A stretch of 32,149 nt of DNA from Candidatus Poribacteria bacterium (lineage in GTDB: Bacteria; Poribacteria; WGA-4E; WGA-3G): positions 1 to 32,149 of the forward strand of contig PYJC01000008.1 in NCBI GenBank assembly GCA_003635255.1, written 5' to 3'. Positions 23,981 through 32,149 of this stretch are shown here, piece after piece. Under the pieces are notes generated by a model. That model saw nothing but the letters and a program-made list of their open reading frames with translations, was not told the DNA's origin and did not search any database. Each line of letters opens with the position of its first letter. Within the stretch, counting starts at the first letter, position 1. A program made the translations under genes and the position numbers.

Positions 23981-25213
23981 ATGGAAAAAGTATTGGGACT
24001 CAGATGCCGCGAATGTGATAACAAATATCCCAAAGAACCCCTTCACGTTTGCGAATTCTGTTTCGGTCCCCTCGAAGTAGACTATAACTATGAAGCAATA
24101 CAAAAATCTATCTCAAGACGTTCAATAGAAAACGGGCCAGAGAACTTATGGCGCTACGCGGACCTCCTGCCGATAGACGGTGAACCGACGGATGGTGAGC
24201 ATACCGGATTCACACCGCTCGTCCGTGCTAAAAATCTCGCAGACGCACTCGGGATTAAGGAACTCTATATCAAGGATGACACCGTTTGCCATCCAACGTT
24301 TTCCTTCAAAGATCGGGTCGTCGCCGTCGCCTTAAGCAAAGCAAAGGAATTCGACTTTGACACTGTTTCCTGCGCGTCCACGGGGAATCTCGCCAACGCC
24401 GTTGCCGCACATGCCGCTATCGCGAAACTGAATTGCTTTCTCTTCATCCCAGCCGACCTCGAAGTTGGCAAAGTCGTCGCTTCTCTCGTTTATGGGCCCA
24501 CAGTCGTAGGCATCACTGGCACTTATGACGATGTTAACCGACTCTGCAGCGAAATCGGTGGCGTTTATCCCTGGGCGTTTGTTAACATAAATATCCGTCC
24601 TTTCTATGCCGAAGGCTCAAAAACACTCTGCTTTGAACTCATCGAGCAACTCGGTTGGAAGGCACCCGCACATATCGTCGCACCCGCCGCTGGCGGTTCT
24701 CTCATCACAAAGATTGGCAAGGCAATCAAAGAATTTCACACTTTAGGATTAATAGACAAACCGAACACTAAAATCCACGTTGCCCAAGCGGAAGGTTGTG
24801 GTCCCATTGTCAACACCTACAAAGAGAATGGCGATTTTGTGAAGCCTGTCAGACCGAACACAATCGCTAAATCCCTAGCTATCGGAAATCCAGCAGATGG
24901 GATCTATGCTGTTGATACCGTCCGAAACTCTGGCGGAGTTGGCGAACACGCCACTGATGGTGAGATCGTGGAGGCGATAAAACTCCTCGCTGCTACTGAA
25001 GGGATCTTCACCGAAACCGCTGGCGGTGTGACACTCGCCGCTGCGAAAAAGTTGATAGACAGCGGACATATCGGGCGGGATGAACCGACAGTTCTCGCTA
25101 TCACCGGTAATGGACTCAAAACCGTTGAGGCACTCCAAGATAAAACCGATAAGCCACATACCATTCCACCCCAACTCAACGCTTTTCGGAAATTAATGAC
25201 AGAAATGGAATAG
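23981..25213 (+). CDS. thrC: Threonine synthase
   Basis: 410 residues of a PLP-dependent enzyme converting O-phosphohomoserine to threonine. An N-terminal zinc-ribbon-like CREC...CEFC (Cys 9, 12, 24, 27) is typical of one thrC subfamily. The PLP lysine is Lys110 in TFSFKDR; TGNLANAVAAHAA, APAAGGSLITKIGKA and ITGNGLKTVE are further family motifs. It is of normal length. An AAGG lies about 11 bp before the ATG. No other threonine-pathway gene is adjacent. The 195-bp upstream gap holds no clear gene; a short overlapping frame starting at 23847 is judged spurious. Confidence 0.92.
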   Translation: MEKVLGLRCRECDNKYPKEPLHVCEFCFGPLEVDYNYEAIQKSISRRSIENGPENLWRYADLLPIDGEPTDGEHTGFTPLVRAKNLADALGIKELYIKDDTVCHPTFSFKDRVVAVALSKAKEFDFDTVSCASTGNLANAVAAHAAIAKLNCFLFIPADLEVGKVVASLVYGPTVVGITGTYDDVNRLCSEIGGVYPWAFVNINIRPFYAEGSKTLCFELIEQLGWKAPAHIVAPAAGGSLITKIGKAIKEFHTLGLIDKPNTKIHVAQAEGCGPIVNTYKENGDFVKPVRPNTIAKSLAIGNPADGIYAVDTVRNSGGVGEHATDGEIVEAIKLLAATEGIFTETAGGVTLAAAKKLIDSGHIGRDEPTVLAITGNGLKTVEALQDKTDKPHTIPPQLNAFRKLMTEME

Positions 25214-25223
25214 GTTTCAGCCG

Positions 25224-25265
25224 AAGATCAGCGGGTGAAAGACAGAGGAATGACTGATCTTTTCT
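25224..25265 (+). terminator. Possible terminator of thrC
   Basis: AAGATCAG and CTGATCTT are perfect 8-bp arms with a 22-nt loop, followed by TTTTCTCTT, 11 bp after the stop codon. The loop is long, so the call is moderate. Confidence 0.5.
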
Positions 25266-25324
25266 CTTGAGGTCCGTTTGGGTTTTAGCACATTGGAAAC
25301 TTTTTATACGGAGGGATTAAGAAC

Positions 25325-26008
25325 ATGAAGTTACAAGAAATCCACGAAGTTGAGCAAGGAATACGTCCGCCAGAAAGCCTCAAGATGACGTTGGAAGAGT
25401 TTCTCGAGCATGATGTAGAAGGGTATGAATACATAGATGGCAAATTAGTACCAAAATCACCCCCACTCCCTCCAGAGATGTGCCCAATACCCACCACAAT
25501 GACGTTGGAGGAGTTTCTGGCGCATGATGTGGAGGGATATGAATACGTTAACGGAGAATTAATACCAATGCCACCGCCCTCAAGAGAACACGGGGAAATT
25601 AGTGTCAACGTCATCCGATATCTGGACGCGCATGTCTATCAGAATAAACTGGGACGCTTGTATACGGCGGAAACGACATTTCAGGTTGGGGAACGTACAG
25701 CGAAACCGGATGTAGCGTTTGTTTCAACTGCCCGGTTGACAGGCGACAAAACGAAGGGGTTTTCCATACCCCCCGATTTGGCAATTGAAGTTGTCTCTCC
25801 GTCAGACGTGCAGTCTCGTATTGTCGAAAAAGCACTTGCGTATTTGGAGGCAGGGACCCGTCTTGTCTGGGTACTTGAACCTGTTTCCAAAACCGTGACA
25901 GTATATCGCTCCGAGACAGACATTGAGACGCTAACGCGCAACGATACACTTACTGGCGAGGATGTTATCCCAGGATTTACCTGCCCTATCGCACACTTAT
26001 TTGAGTAG
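25325..26008 (+). CDS. Uma2-family (DUF820) putative endonuclease with duplicated N-terminus
   Basis: 227 residues. The core is the Uma2/PD-(D/E)xK fold: TAKPDVAFV gives the Asp and DLAIEVVSPSD the Glu, followed by KALAYLEAGTRLVWVLEP. Uma2 proteins are very common in cyanobacteria and some Planctomycetes-like genomes, with unproven roles. Residues 21-48 and 59-85 repeat the usual N-terminal motif (MTLEEFL-HDVEGYEY-G-L-P), an exact in-frame duplication of 38 residues (114 bp; units begin at 25385 and 25499). GGAGG lies 9 bp upstream of the ATG. Confidence 0.85.
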   Translation: MKLQEIHEVEQGIRPPESLKMTLEEFLEHDVEGYEYIDGKLVPKSPPLPPEMCPIPTTMTLEEFLAHDVEGYEYVNGELIPMPPPSREHGEISVNVIRYLDAHVYQNKLGRLYTAETTFQVGERTAKPDVAFVSTARLTGDKTKGFSIPPDLAIEVVSPSDVQSRIVEKALAYLEAGTRLVWVLEPVSKTVTVYRSETDIETLTRNDTLTGEDVIPGFTCPIAHLFE

Positions 26009-26010
26009 TT

Positions 26011-26283
26011 CGTTCTATTTATTGTCTTAAAGAACTTAGCCGGAGACGGCAGCCTATAGCCGATGGCGAAAGGCGGATTTTTGGAGAGCGCCGTCCACTA
26101 CCAATATATCCTGACAGCTCCCGTTAGGGCTAAATTAAAAATTTGCGTCGTTCATTCTATTCATTGTTTTAAAAAGTTTAGCGAGAGACGGCAGCCTATA
26201 GCCGAAGGCGAAAGGCGGATTTTTGGAGATCGCCGTCCATTGCCAATGTATCCTGACAGCTCCCGTTAGGGCAATTTAAAAAC
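26011..26283 (+). repeat. Two tandem ~140-bp structured repeats directly before recD2
   Basis: Copy 1 covers 26011-26148 and copy 2 26149-26283. Each has GACGGC paired with GCCGTC across about 40 nt (26045-26095 in copy 1) and then CCTGAC-agctccc-GTTAGG, a 6-bp hairpin (26110-26128). In copy 2 the AGGG that could serve as ribosome site for recD2 is part of that hairpin, 12 bp before the ATG. Either a dispersed repeat that happened to duplicate or a cis-regulatory RNA. Confidence 0.7.
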
Positions 26284-28737
26284 ATGGAAACACTGCAGGG
26301 GATACTTGAACGTATTGTCTATGAGAGCCCTGACACCGGCTATACCGTCGGGCGACTCTCCGCGCGCGACCACGCCGAACTCATCACTGTTGTCGGCAGT
26401 TTGGCATCTATTAACCCAGGTGAGAGTCTTCTCCTCCAAGGTGAATGGGTAGATAATCCCAGATACGGCAGACAATTCCAAATTGAGAAGTATGAAACCA
26501 TCCTACCCGCGAACGTCGTCGGACTCAGAAAGTATCTCGGCTCAGGCCTCATCAAGGGCATCGGTCCAAAGATGGCGGCACTCATCGTCCGTAAATTCGG
26601 TATGGATACGATGGATGTCATTGAGAACGAACCCGACAAGTTAGCGCGTGTTCCGGGGATTGGTCGAAAACGTGTGGAAATCATCAAGGAGGCGTGGGAA
26701 GCACAACGCGAAATTAAAAACGTCATGATCTTCCTACAGTCCCACGATGTCAGCACAGCGCATGCCGCAAAGATTTATAAAACCTACGGAAACGACGCAA
26801 TCCCAGTCGTCACAGAAAACCCCTACCAACTCGCCGATGATATTTACGGCATCGGCTTTGTAACCGCCGACACGATCGCCCAGAAACTCGGCATGGATCA
26901 GGACGCACCCCAACGCGTACAAGCTGGGATCAAGTACGTCCTCAGCCAAAAAGCAGATGAAGGACACGTCTTTCAACACCGCCCCCAACTCATCGAAGCG
27001 TGCCAGACTATGTTGGAGCAGGAACCAGAAGCGATTGAAAAAGGTATCCATGCCCTCCTCGAAACAGAGGAAATTATCAATCCCGGTTTTACCGACCTCG
27101 CGGACTCCGATGAACAGATTGATGTAAGCGAAACACAAGACGCGTATGAAATTAGCAGTCAGCAGTCAGCAATCAGCAATCAAGAAGAACTTCCTGATGC
27201 AGATCAAACATCTCTTTCAACTTTGACCAACAACTCGTCTACAGATACTTTTGCTAAGGCACGAGTTGTTGGTCAAAACCGACAACTTATAACTGGTAAC
27301 CATTCCGCTATCTATCTTGCCCCTTTCTACTACGCTGAACTCGGTGTTGTAAACCAGTTTTCGAGACTCCTCGCTTACGGTAAGGGACGAGCCATTGATC
27401 ACACTGAAACCGATAGGGCGTCATCTAAAATCGCCGGATCCCTTACCCAATTAGAGAACGAAATGCGTATCCAGTTCGCACCCCAGCAACACGAGGCGAT
27501 CCGCACGGCGATGACAGCACGCGCAATGATTCTCACCGGTGGCCCCGGGACCGGTAAAACAACAACAACAGTTGGCATGATCCGGCTGTTTGCAGCGCAA
27601 GGCAAACATATCACTTTAACAGCACCCACCGGACGCGCCGCAAAACGGCTCAGCGAAACAACCGGCGGTGAAGCCAAAACTATTCATCGACTCCTCGAAT
27701 TCTCCCCGCAGATTAACAGTTTTAAACGCAATCGCCAAAATCCTTTGGATACCGATGTCGTCATTGTTGACGAAATGTCTATGGTAGACCTCGTCCTCAT
27801 GAATCGGTTGATGCAAGCGATCCGTCCGAGTACCACGGTCATCCTTATCGGTGATGTTGATCAGTTACCCTCTGTTGGTGCGGGGAATGTCCTCAAGGCA
27901 CTTATTGATTCGCGAAAGATACCCGTCATTGCGTTGACCGAAATCTTTCGCCAAGCGCAGGAGAGTATGATTGTCACAAACGCGCATCGCATTAACAAAG
28001 GCGATTTTCCAGAACTCACTGGCGACGCAGACCGAAACTTTTTCTTCATTGAGGAGGAAGATCCCGAGGAAATTACCGAATTAATAACTTCTATTATTGC
28101 CAACCGATTGCCGAAACACTACGGTTACCATCCGATAGACGACATCCAACTCCTATCTCCGATGCGCCGCGGTACACTCGGCACTGAAAACCTCAACAAA
28201 CGGCTTCAAGAAGTTTTGAATATCGAATATACTGCTTCAGCAACCCATCCGTTAGAAAAGGCGCGCTTCGGTCCCCGAACCCATAGCCAAGCACATAGTT
28301 CTAGAGATCAGACCGCGACAATAGGCGGCTTCCGCGTCGGCGATAAAGTCATGCAGATCCGCAATAACTACGATTATGACGTATTCAATGGTGATATCGG
28401 GAGGGTTGTCGCAATTGAACGTATTGACAAAAAAGTCTGCATCCAGTACCCTGATAAACAGGTCGCTTACGATACGGCAGACCTTGGCGAACTCGTCTTG
28501 GCGTACGCCACAACGATCCACAAAGCGCAAGGCAGCGAATATCCTGCTGTTGTTATCCCCTTGCACACGCAACACTATCTCATGCTACAACGAAATCTCC
28601 TTTACACCGGTATCACCCGTGCAAAGGAGCGCGTTGTGATCGTCGGCACCCAAAAAGCACTCGGCATCTGTATTCGCAACAATCAAGTCATGCAACGCAA
28701 CAGTTACCTCGCCGAACGACTGAATAGAAGTCAGTAG
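26284..28737 (+). CDS. recD2: RecD2-type ATP-dependent DNA helicase
   Basis: 817 residues of an SF1B 5'-3' helicase used in DNA repair in bacteria that lack RecBCD. The N-terminal METLQGILERIVYES and GYTVGRL match family starts. Helix-hairpin-helix motifs lie at about 85-135 (GIGPKMA, VPGIGRKRVEII). Walker A GGPGTGKTT is at 419-427, and Walker B VDEMSMVD and IGDVDQLPSVGAG follow. The C-terminal helicase motif AYATTIHKAQGSEYP and ITRAKERVVIVG are present. Residues about 289-339 are a low-complexity Gln/Ser/Asn/Thr insert encoded by a dispersed repeat (27155-27303), just before the conserved IYLAPFYYAEL. The last codons also lie in a repeat. It starts after two tandem structured repeats with no strong ribosome site. 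Confidence 0.9.
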   Translation: METLQGILERIVYESPDTGYTVGRLSARDHAELITVVGSLASINPGESLLLQGEWVDNPRYGRQFQIEKYETILPANVVGLRKYLGSGLIKGIGPKMAALIVRKFGMDTMDVIENEPDKLARVPGIGRKRVEIIKEAWEAQREIKNVMIFLQSHDVSTAHAAKIYKTYGNDAIPVVTENPYQLADDIYGIGFVTADTIAQKLGMDQDAPQRVQAGIKYVLSQKADEGHVFQHRPQLIEACQTMLEQEPEAIEKGIHALLETEEIINPGFTDLADSDEQIDVSETQDAYEISSQQSAISNQEELPDADQTSLSTLTNNSSTDTFAKARVVGQNRQLITGNHSAIYLAPFYYAELGVVNQFSRLLAYGKGRAIDHTETDRASSKIAGSLTQLENEMRIQFAPQQHEAIRTAMTARAMILTGGPGTGKTTTTVGMIRLFAAQGKHITLTAPTGRAAKRLSETTGGEAKTIHRLLEFSPQINSFKRNRQNPLDTDVVIVDEMSMVDLVLMNRLMQAIRPSTTVILIGDVDQLPSVGAGNVLKALIDSRKIPVIALTEIFRQAQESMIVTNAHRINKGDFPELTGDADRNFFFIEEEDPEEITELITSIIANRLPKHYGYHPIDDIQLLSPMRRGTLGTENLNKRLQEVLNIEYTASATHPLEKARFGPRTHSQAHSSRDQTATIGGFRVGDKVMQIRNNYDYDVFNGDIGRVVAIERIDKKVCIQYPDKQVAYDTADLGELVLAYATTIHKAQGSEYPAVVIPLHTQHYLMLQRNLLYTGITRAKERVVIVGTQKALGICIRNNQVMQRNSYLAERLNRSQ
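27155..27303. repeat. Dispersed repeat inserted in frame in recD2
   Basis: AGCAGTCAGCAGTCAGCAAT, then a perfect 17-bp inverted repeat TTTGACCAACAACTCGT (27222-27238) and ACGAGTTGTTGGTCAAA (27261-27277), then CCGACAACTTATAACTGG. The same word family is intergenic elsewhere (8200, 12085, 22363, 28730). It keeps the frame and adds about 50 residues. Confidence 0.75.
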
Positions 28738-28826
28738 TCAGCTTTCAACAATCAGAAAGCGCGCGTTTAAATAAAAACGCTCCCGCCGACTGCCAAAAGC
28801 TGACGGCTGATAGCTATAACAAAGGG
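28730..28826. repeat. Dispersed repeat overlapping the recD2 stop codon
   Basis: GTCAGTAGTCAGCTTTCAAC, AATCAGAAAGC and AGCTGACGGCTGATAGCTA repeat the words of the insert within recD2. The stop codon (TAG at 28735-28737) lies in it. No gene. Confidence 0.55.
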
Positions 28827-28833
28827 GCAAAAT

Positions 28834-30396
28834 ATGAGACGATTCATTCTATCCTTTACCGTTTTCCTACTATTTTTCGCACAGGACCTCGCGCATTCCG
28901 AGGTCACATTGCCACGCGTCATCGGCAGTAATATGGTCCTGCAACGCGGTATGCAGGTGCCTATCTGGGGATGGGCATCCGCAGGCGAAGAAGTCACCAT
29001 AACGCTCAGTACTGAAGCCGAAGGTGTCAAACCGCTTTTCTCAACCTCCGCAGTTGCTGACATGAAAGGCAATTGGCAAACCAAACTCCCCGCTATGACA
29101 GCTGGCGGTCCCTACACACTCCGAGTCAAGGGCAGTAACACCCTTGAATTAACAAACGTGCTTTTCGGTGAAGTCTGGGTCTGTTCTGGGCAGTCGAACA
29201 TGCAATGGTCGGTAAGTGCCTCAAAAGATAGCGAGGCAGAAATCGCCGCAGGAATGTATCCAAAGATTCGGTTGTTCTATGTGCCGAGAGTCGCATCAGG
29301 ACTGCTTCAACAAGATATCGCCGCAGATTGGCATGAAACTACGCCTGAGACAGTCGCAAATTTCTCCGCTGTCGCCTACTATTTCGGGCGGAAACTCTAT
29401 AAAAATCTTGATGTACCCATCGGGCTAATCAACACCTCGTGGGGCGGCACCCGTATTGAACCGTGGACACCACCTGCTGGTTTTGCCAGTGTTCCCGCCC
29501 TTGAGTCCATATCCAAAGAGATTCAAGAAGCACACGCCAACTATCGCGCCCAACTCCCAGAGAAAATAAAGGAGGTTGAGGCGTGGATAGCGGAAACCCG
29601 TAAAGCATTAGAAACCGAGACACAACTTACGCAGATGCCTGAAAATAGGCATCCTTTAAGGCATCATACAAGACCTACAGGCATTTACAACAGTATGGTG
29701 CATCCGCTGATTCCCTATGCCATACGTGGCGCGATCTGGTATCAAGGTGAATCCAACCTCCGAGAGGGTATGCGCTACCACAAGAAGATGAAGGCACTGA
29801 TCAATGGATGGCGCAAGGTCTGGGGACAAGGTGATTTCCCGTTCTATTTCGTACAACTCGCACCCTTCAATTACAGTAAGCGGTTCAATTATAGGGGGCC
29901 AGACGCAGGTCACTTCTTCCTACCCCGGATCTGGGAAGCACAAACAGCGACATTGGTACTCCCAAATACCGGCATGGCTGTAACGACCGACATCAGTGAT
30001 CTCACGGACATCCATCCCCGAAACAAACAAGATGTCGGCAGACGACTGGCACTGTGGGCACTTGCGAACGACTACGGCAGAGATGATGTGACACATTCCG
30101 GCCCACTCTACAAATCAATGGTAGTTGAAGGAAACACAATTCGACTCACTTTTGATCATGTCGGTAGCGGGCTAACCTCGCGAGACGAAAAGCCACTTAC
30201 ATGGTTTGAAATCGCCGGTGAAGATAAGCAATTCGTTGAAGCCAAAGCAACGATTGATGGCAACACAATCGTCGTCTCCAGCGATACTGTTGTGAACCCG
30301 GTCATTGTCCGATTCGGTTGGCATGAGAGCGCAGAACCCAATTTCGTGAATAAGGAAGGGCTACCCGCATCACCGTTCCGCACGGATTCATGGTAA
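28834..30396 (+). CDS. Sialate O-acetylesterase-like secreted SGNH hydrolase, copy 1
   Basis: 520 residues with a signal peptide (MRRFILSFTVFLLFF, cleavage near residue 22). Residues 25-110 form a beta-sandwich (VTLPRVIGSNMVLQRG, PIWGWA), then the esterase domain. The nucleophile is Ser121 in CSGQSNMQW; WYQGESN is the second family motif, and Asp392-Ile-His394 (DIHPRNK) the catalytic pair. This family removes O-acetyl groups from sialic acids or other acetylated glycans, so the protein probably acts outside the cytoplasm on polysaccharide. AAGGGG precedes the ATG. A paralogue follows 59 bp later. Confidence 0.88.
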   Translation: MRRFILSFTVFLLFFAQDLAHSEVTLPRVIGSNMVLQRGMQVPIWGWASAGEEVTITLSTEAEGVKPLFSTSAVADMKGNWQTKLPAMTAGGPYTLRVKGSNTLELTNVLFGEVWVCSGQSNMQWSVSASKDSEAEIAAGMYPKIRLFYVPRVASGLLQQDIAADWHETTPETVANFSAVAYYFGRKLYKNLDVPIGLINTSWGGTRIEPWTPPAGFASVPALESISKEIQEAHANYRAQLPEKIKEVEAWIAETRKALETETQLTQMPENRHPLRHHTRPTGIYNSMVHPLIPYAIRGAIWYQGESNLREGMRYHKKMKALINGWRKVWGQGDFPFYFVQLAPFNYSKRFNYRGPDAGHFFLPRIWEAQTATLVLPNTGMAVTTDISDLTDIHPRNKQDVGRRLALWALANDYGRDDVTHSGPLYKSMVVEGNTIRLTFDHVGSGLTSRDEKPLTWFEIAGEDKQFVEAKATIDGNTIVVSSDTVVNPVIVRFGWHESAEPNFVNKEGLPASPFRTDSW

Positions 30397-30455
30397 AATA
30401 GCCATTATAGTAAAACTTATGCATTCCGCAACTATCTAATTGAAGGAGCAAAGAT

Positions 30456-31997
30456 ATGGAACTAACGCTGCTATTTCTCATCGGTTTTCTACCACTTCTC
30501 ATCGGCAGTATCGCGTATTCCGGGGTCACACTGCCGCGGGTCTTCGGCAGCAACATGGTACTGCAGCGCGACATGCAGACCCCTATCTGGGGATGGGCAT
30601 CCCCAGGCGAAGAGATTACCATAACACTCAGTGCTGAAGCCGAAGATGTCAAACCAGTTACAACAACCGCAGTCGCCGACACTGATGGCAATTGGCAAGT
30701 TAAACTCCCCGCTATGGCAGCTGGCGGTCCCTATACACTCCGAATCAAAGGTAGTAACACCCTTGAACTGACGAACGTGCTTTTCGGCGAAGTCTGGGTC
30801 TGTTCCGGGCAGTCAAACATGGAATGGCCCGTAAGTATCTCAAATGATAGCGAGGAAGAGATCGCCGCGGCGATGTATCCGAAGATTCGACTGTTCCATA
30901 TCCCGCGAGTCCCGTCAGGTTTGCCGCAGCAAGATGTTGAGGCGGATTGGTCCGAGACCACACCTGAGACAATCCCGAATTTCTCGGCTGTCGCTTACTA
31001 TTTCGGGCGGAAACTCTATAAAAATCTTGATATCCCGATCGGGCTCATCAACACCTCGTGGGGCGGTACCCGCATTGAGCCGTGGACACCTCCTGTAGGT
31101 TTTGCCGGTGTACCCGCACTGGCATCTATAAACAAGGAAGTCAAAGACATACACGCCAACTATCGCGCGCAACTCCCAGAGAAAATAAACGCCATAGAAG
31201 CGTGGATAACCGAGACTCGTAAAGCATTAGAAACCGATGCCCAGCTTAAACCGATGCCTGATAATACCCATCCGCTAATGGATGCAGGGAGACCGACGGC
31301 ACTCTACAACGGTATGGTGCATCCGATCATCCCTTACGCCATACGCGGCGCACTCTGGTATCAAGGTGAATCGAACCATCAGGACGGTATGATCTATCAC
31401 GAGAAGATGAAGGCACTCATCAACGGGTGGCGAGAGGTTTGGGGACAAGGGGATTTCCCGTTCTATTTCGTACAACTCGCGCCGTTCAATTACAGTAATC
31501 AAGAGGAAGGTCAATTCTTCCTGCCGCAAATCTGGGAAGCACAAACAGCGACGTTGGCACTCCCAAATACTGGGATGGCTGTAACAACCGACATCGGGAA
31601 CCCGAAAGATGTTCATCCGCGCAATAAACAGGGAGTCGGCAGACGGCTGGCATTATGGGCACTCGCGAAGGACTACGGTAGAGATGACGTGACGTATTCC
31701 GGTCCGCTCTATAAATCAATGGCAGTCGAAGGAAACACGATCCGACTCACGTTTGATCATGTCGGTAGCGGTCTAACCTCGCGAGATAAAAAACCGCTCA
31801 CATGGTTCCAAATCGCTGGTGAAGACAAGGAATTCGTTGAAGCGCAAGCAACAATTGATGGCGATACGGTTGTTGTCTCCAGCGATGCCATCGCAAATCC
31901 AGTCGCTGTCCGATTCGGGTGGCATCAGAGCGCGGAACCGAATTTCATGAATAAGGAAGGACTACCCGCATCACCGTTTCGCACAGATTCATGGTGA
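30456..31997 (+). CDS. Sialate O-acetylesterase-like secreted SGNH hydrolase, copy 2
   Basis: 513 residues, a tandem paralogue of copy 1 sharing most of the sequence. The signal peptide is shorter and different (MELTLLFLIGFLPLLIGS). The catalytic set is intact: Ser120 (CSGQSNMEW), WYQGESN and Asp385-Val-His387 (DVHPRNK). A short stretch present in copy 1 before the SGNH distal motifs (KRFNYRGPDAGHFFLP) is shortened here (NQEEGQFFLP). GGAG precedes the ATG. Close spacing suggests one transcript. Different insertions could tune different substrates; that is inference. Confidence 0.88.
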   Translation: MELTLLFLIGFLPLLIGSIAYSGVTLPRVFGSNMVLQRDMQTPIWGWASPGEEITITLSAEAEDVKPVTTTAVADTDGNWQVKLPAMAAGGPYTLRIKGSNTLELTNVLFGEVWVCSGQSNMEWPVSISNDSEEEIAAAMYPKIRLFHIPRVPSGLPQQDVEADWSETTPETIPNFSAVAYYFGRKLYKNLDIPIGLINTSWGGTRIEPWTPPVGFAGVPALASINKEVKDIHANYRAQLPEKINAIEAWITETRKALETDAQLKPMPDNTHPLMDAGRPTALYNGMVHPIIPYAIRGALWYQGESNHQDGMIYHEKMKALINGWREVWGQGDFPFYFVQLAPFNYSNQEEGQFFLPQIWEAQTATLALPNTGMAVTTDIGNPKDVHPRNKQGVGRRLALWALAKDYGRDDVTYSGPLYKSMAVEGNTIRLTFDHVGSGLTSRDKKPLTWFQIAGEDKEFVEAQATIDGDTVVVSSDAIANPVAVRFGWHQSAEPNFMNKEGLPASPFRTDSW

Positions 31998-32026
31998 AAA
32001 ACAGCCATCAGCAATGCAACCGTCTC

Positions 32027-32149
32027 TTGTTGTAGGCGCGAGTTGTGCTCGCGACCGTTAGGACTTGTTGTAGGCGCGAGTTGTGCTCGCGACCGTTAGG
32101 ACTTGTTGTAGGCGCGAGTTGTGCTCGCGACCGTTAGGACTTGTTGTAG
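32027..32149. repeat. 38-bp tandem array, at least 3.2 copies, continuing past the window
   Basis: Units begin at 32027, 32065, 32103 and 32141 (partial). The three complete units appear identical. Each has the hairpin CGCGAG-ttgtg-CTCGCG and ends CGTTAGGAC. There are no unique spacers, so it is not a CRISPR array. It follows the second esterase gene by 30 bp. Confidence 0.9.

Noticed and set aside
23847..24080. Short ORF before thrC as an attenuator leader peptide
   Set aside because: Not rich in Thr or Ile, overlaps the start of thrC in another frame, and has no convincing ribosome site.
32027..32149. 38-bp direct repeats as a CRISPR array
   Set aside because: Units are contiguous with no unique spacers between them, and no cas gene is in the window.

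Overview
Overall: about 32 kb of bacterial chromosome with moderate GC, long gene deserts and very many short repeats. The gene content fits a Planctomycetes-like or candidate-phylum bacterium. It includes ECF sigma factors fused to beta-propellers, paired secreted jelly-roll proteins, an enolase-superfamily enzyme of the MHFG type, a DUF6785-like membrane protein, Uma2, archease and paired sialate O-acetylesterases. From memory of such genomes my best guess is Candidatus Poribacteria; this is an inference, because no rRNA or other taxonomic marker lies in the window. No tRNA, rRNA, CRISPR array, transposase or phage gene was seen.

Layout. 1-8122: three consecutive plus-strand genes for sigma factors joined through one transmembrane helix to an extracytoplasmic propeller. 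The first is cut by the window edge; the first two carry Asp-box (BNR) repeats and the third WD40 repeats. 8301-10529: a strong sigma70-type promoter, a long structured leader and two paralogous secreted proteins. 10692-14116: an enolase-superfamily protein and a polytopic membrane protein. 14128-14376: a palindromic repeat interrupted by a 142-bp MITE with a 10-bp target duplication. 14377-16718, minus strand: archease and a tandem pair of secreted discoidin-like proteins, each with its own terminator. 16732-21380: a possible island with a lipoprotein and a fused methyltransferase/Mrr-like nuclease, bracketed by MITE-like elements. 21400-26008: HpcH/HpaI aldolase, an unrecognised barrel-like protein, threonine synthase and a Uma2 nuclease. 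26011-28737: two tandem 140-bp structured repeats leading into recD2, whose reading frame contains an inserted dispersed repeat. 28834-31997: two tandem sialate O-acetylesterases. 32027-32149: a 38-bp tandem repeat running off the window.

How the genes may work together. The most system-like signal has two parts. First, membrane-tethered sigma factors look able to link an outside propeller sensor to transcription. Second, four secreted proteins from two unrelated families end in the same roughly 18-residue tail (V-D-P-x-x-K-L-x-T-T-W-G-x-I-K-N-x-Y/R), which looks like an undescribed C-terminal sorting or anchoring tag. Two of the sigma-propeller genes and one tailed-protein gene share an upstream sequence block, so a regulatory link is possible but unproven. 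A third theme is repeats: MITEs with identifiable target duplications, a repeat inside the recD2 ORF, and repeated duplication of whole genes.
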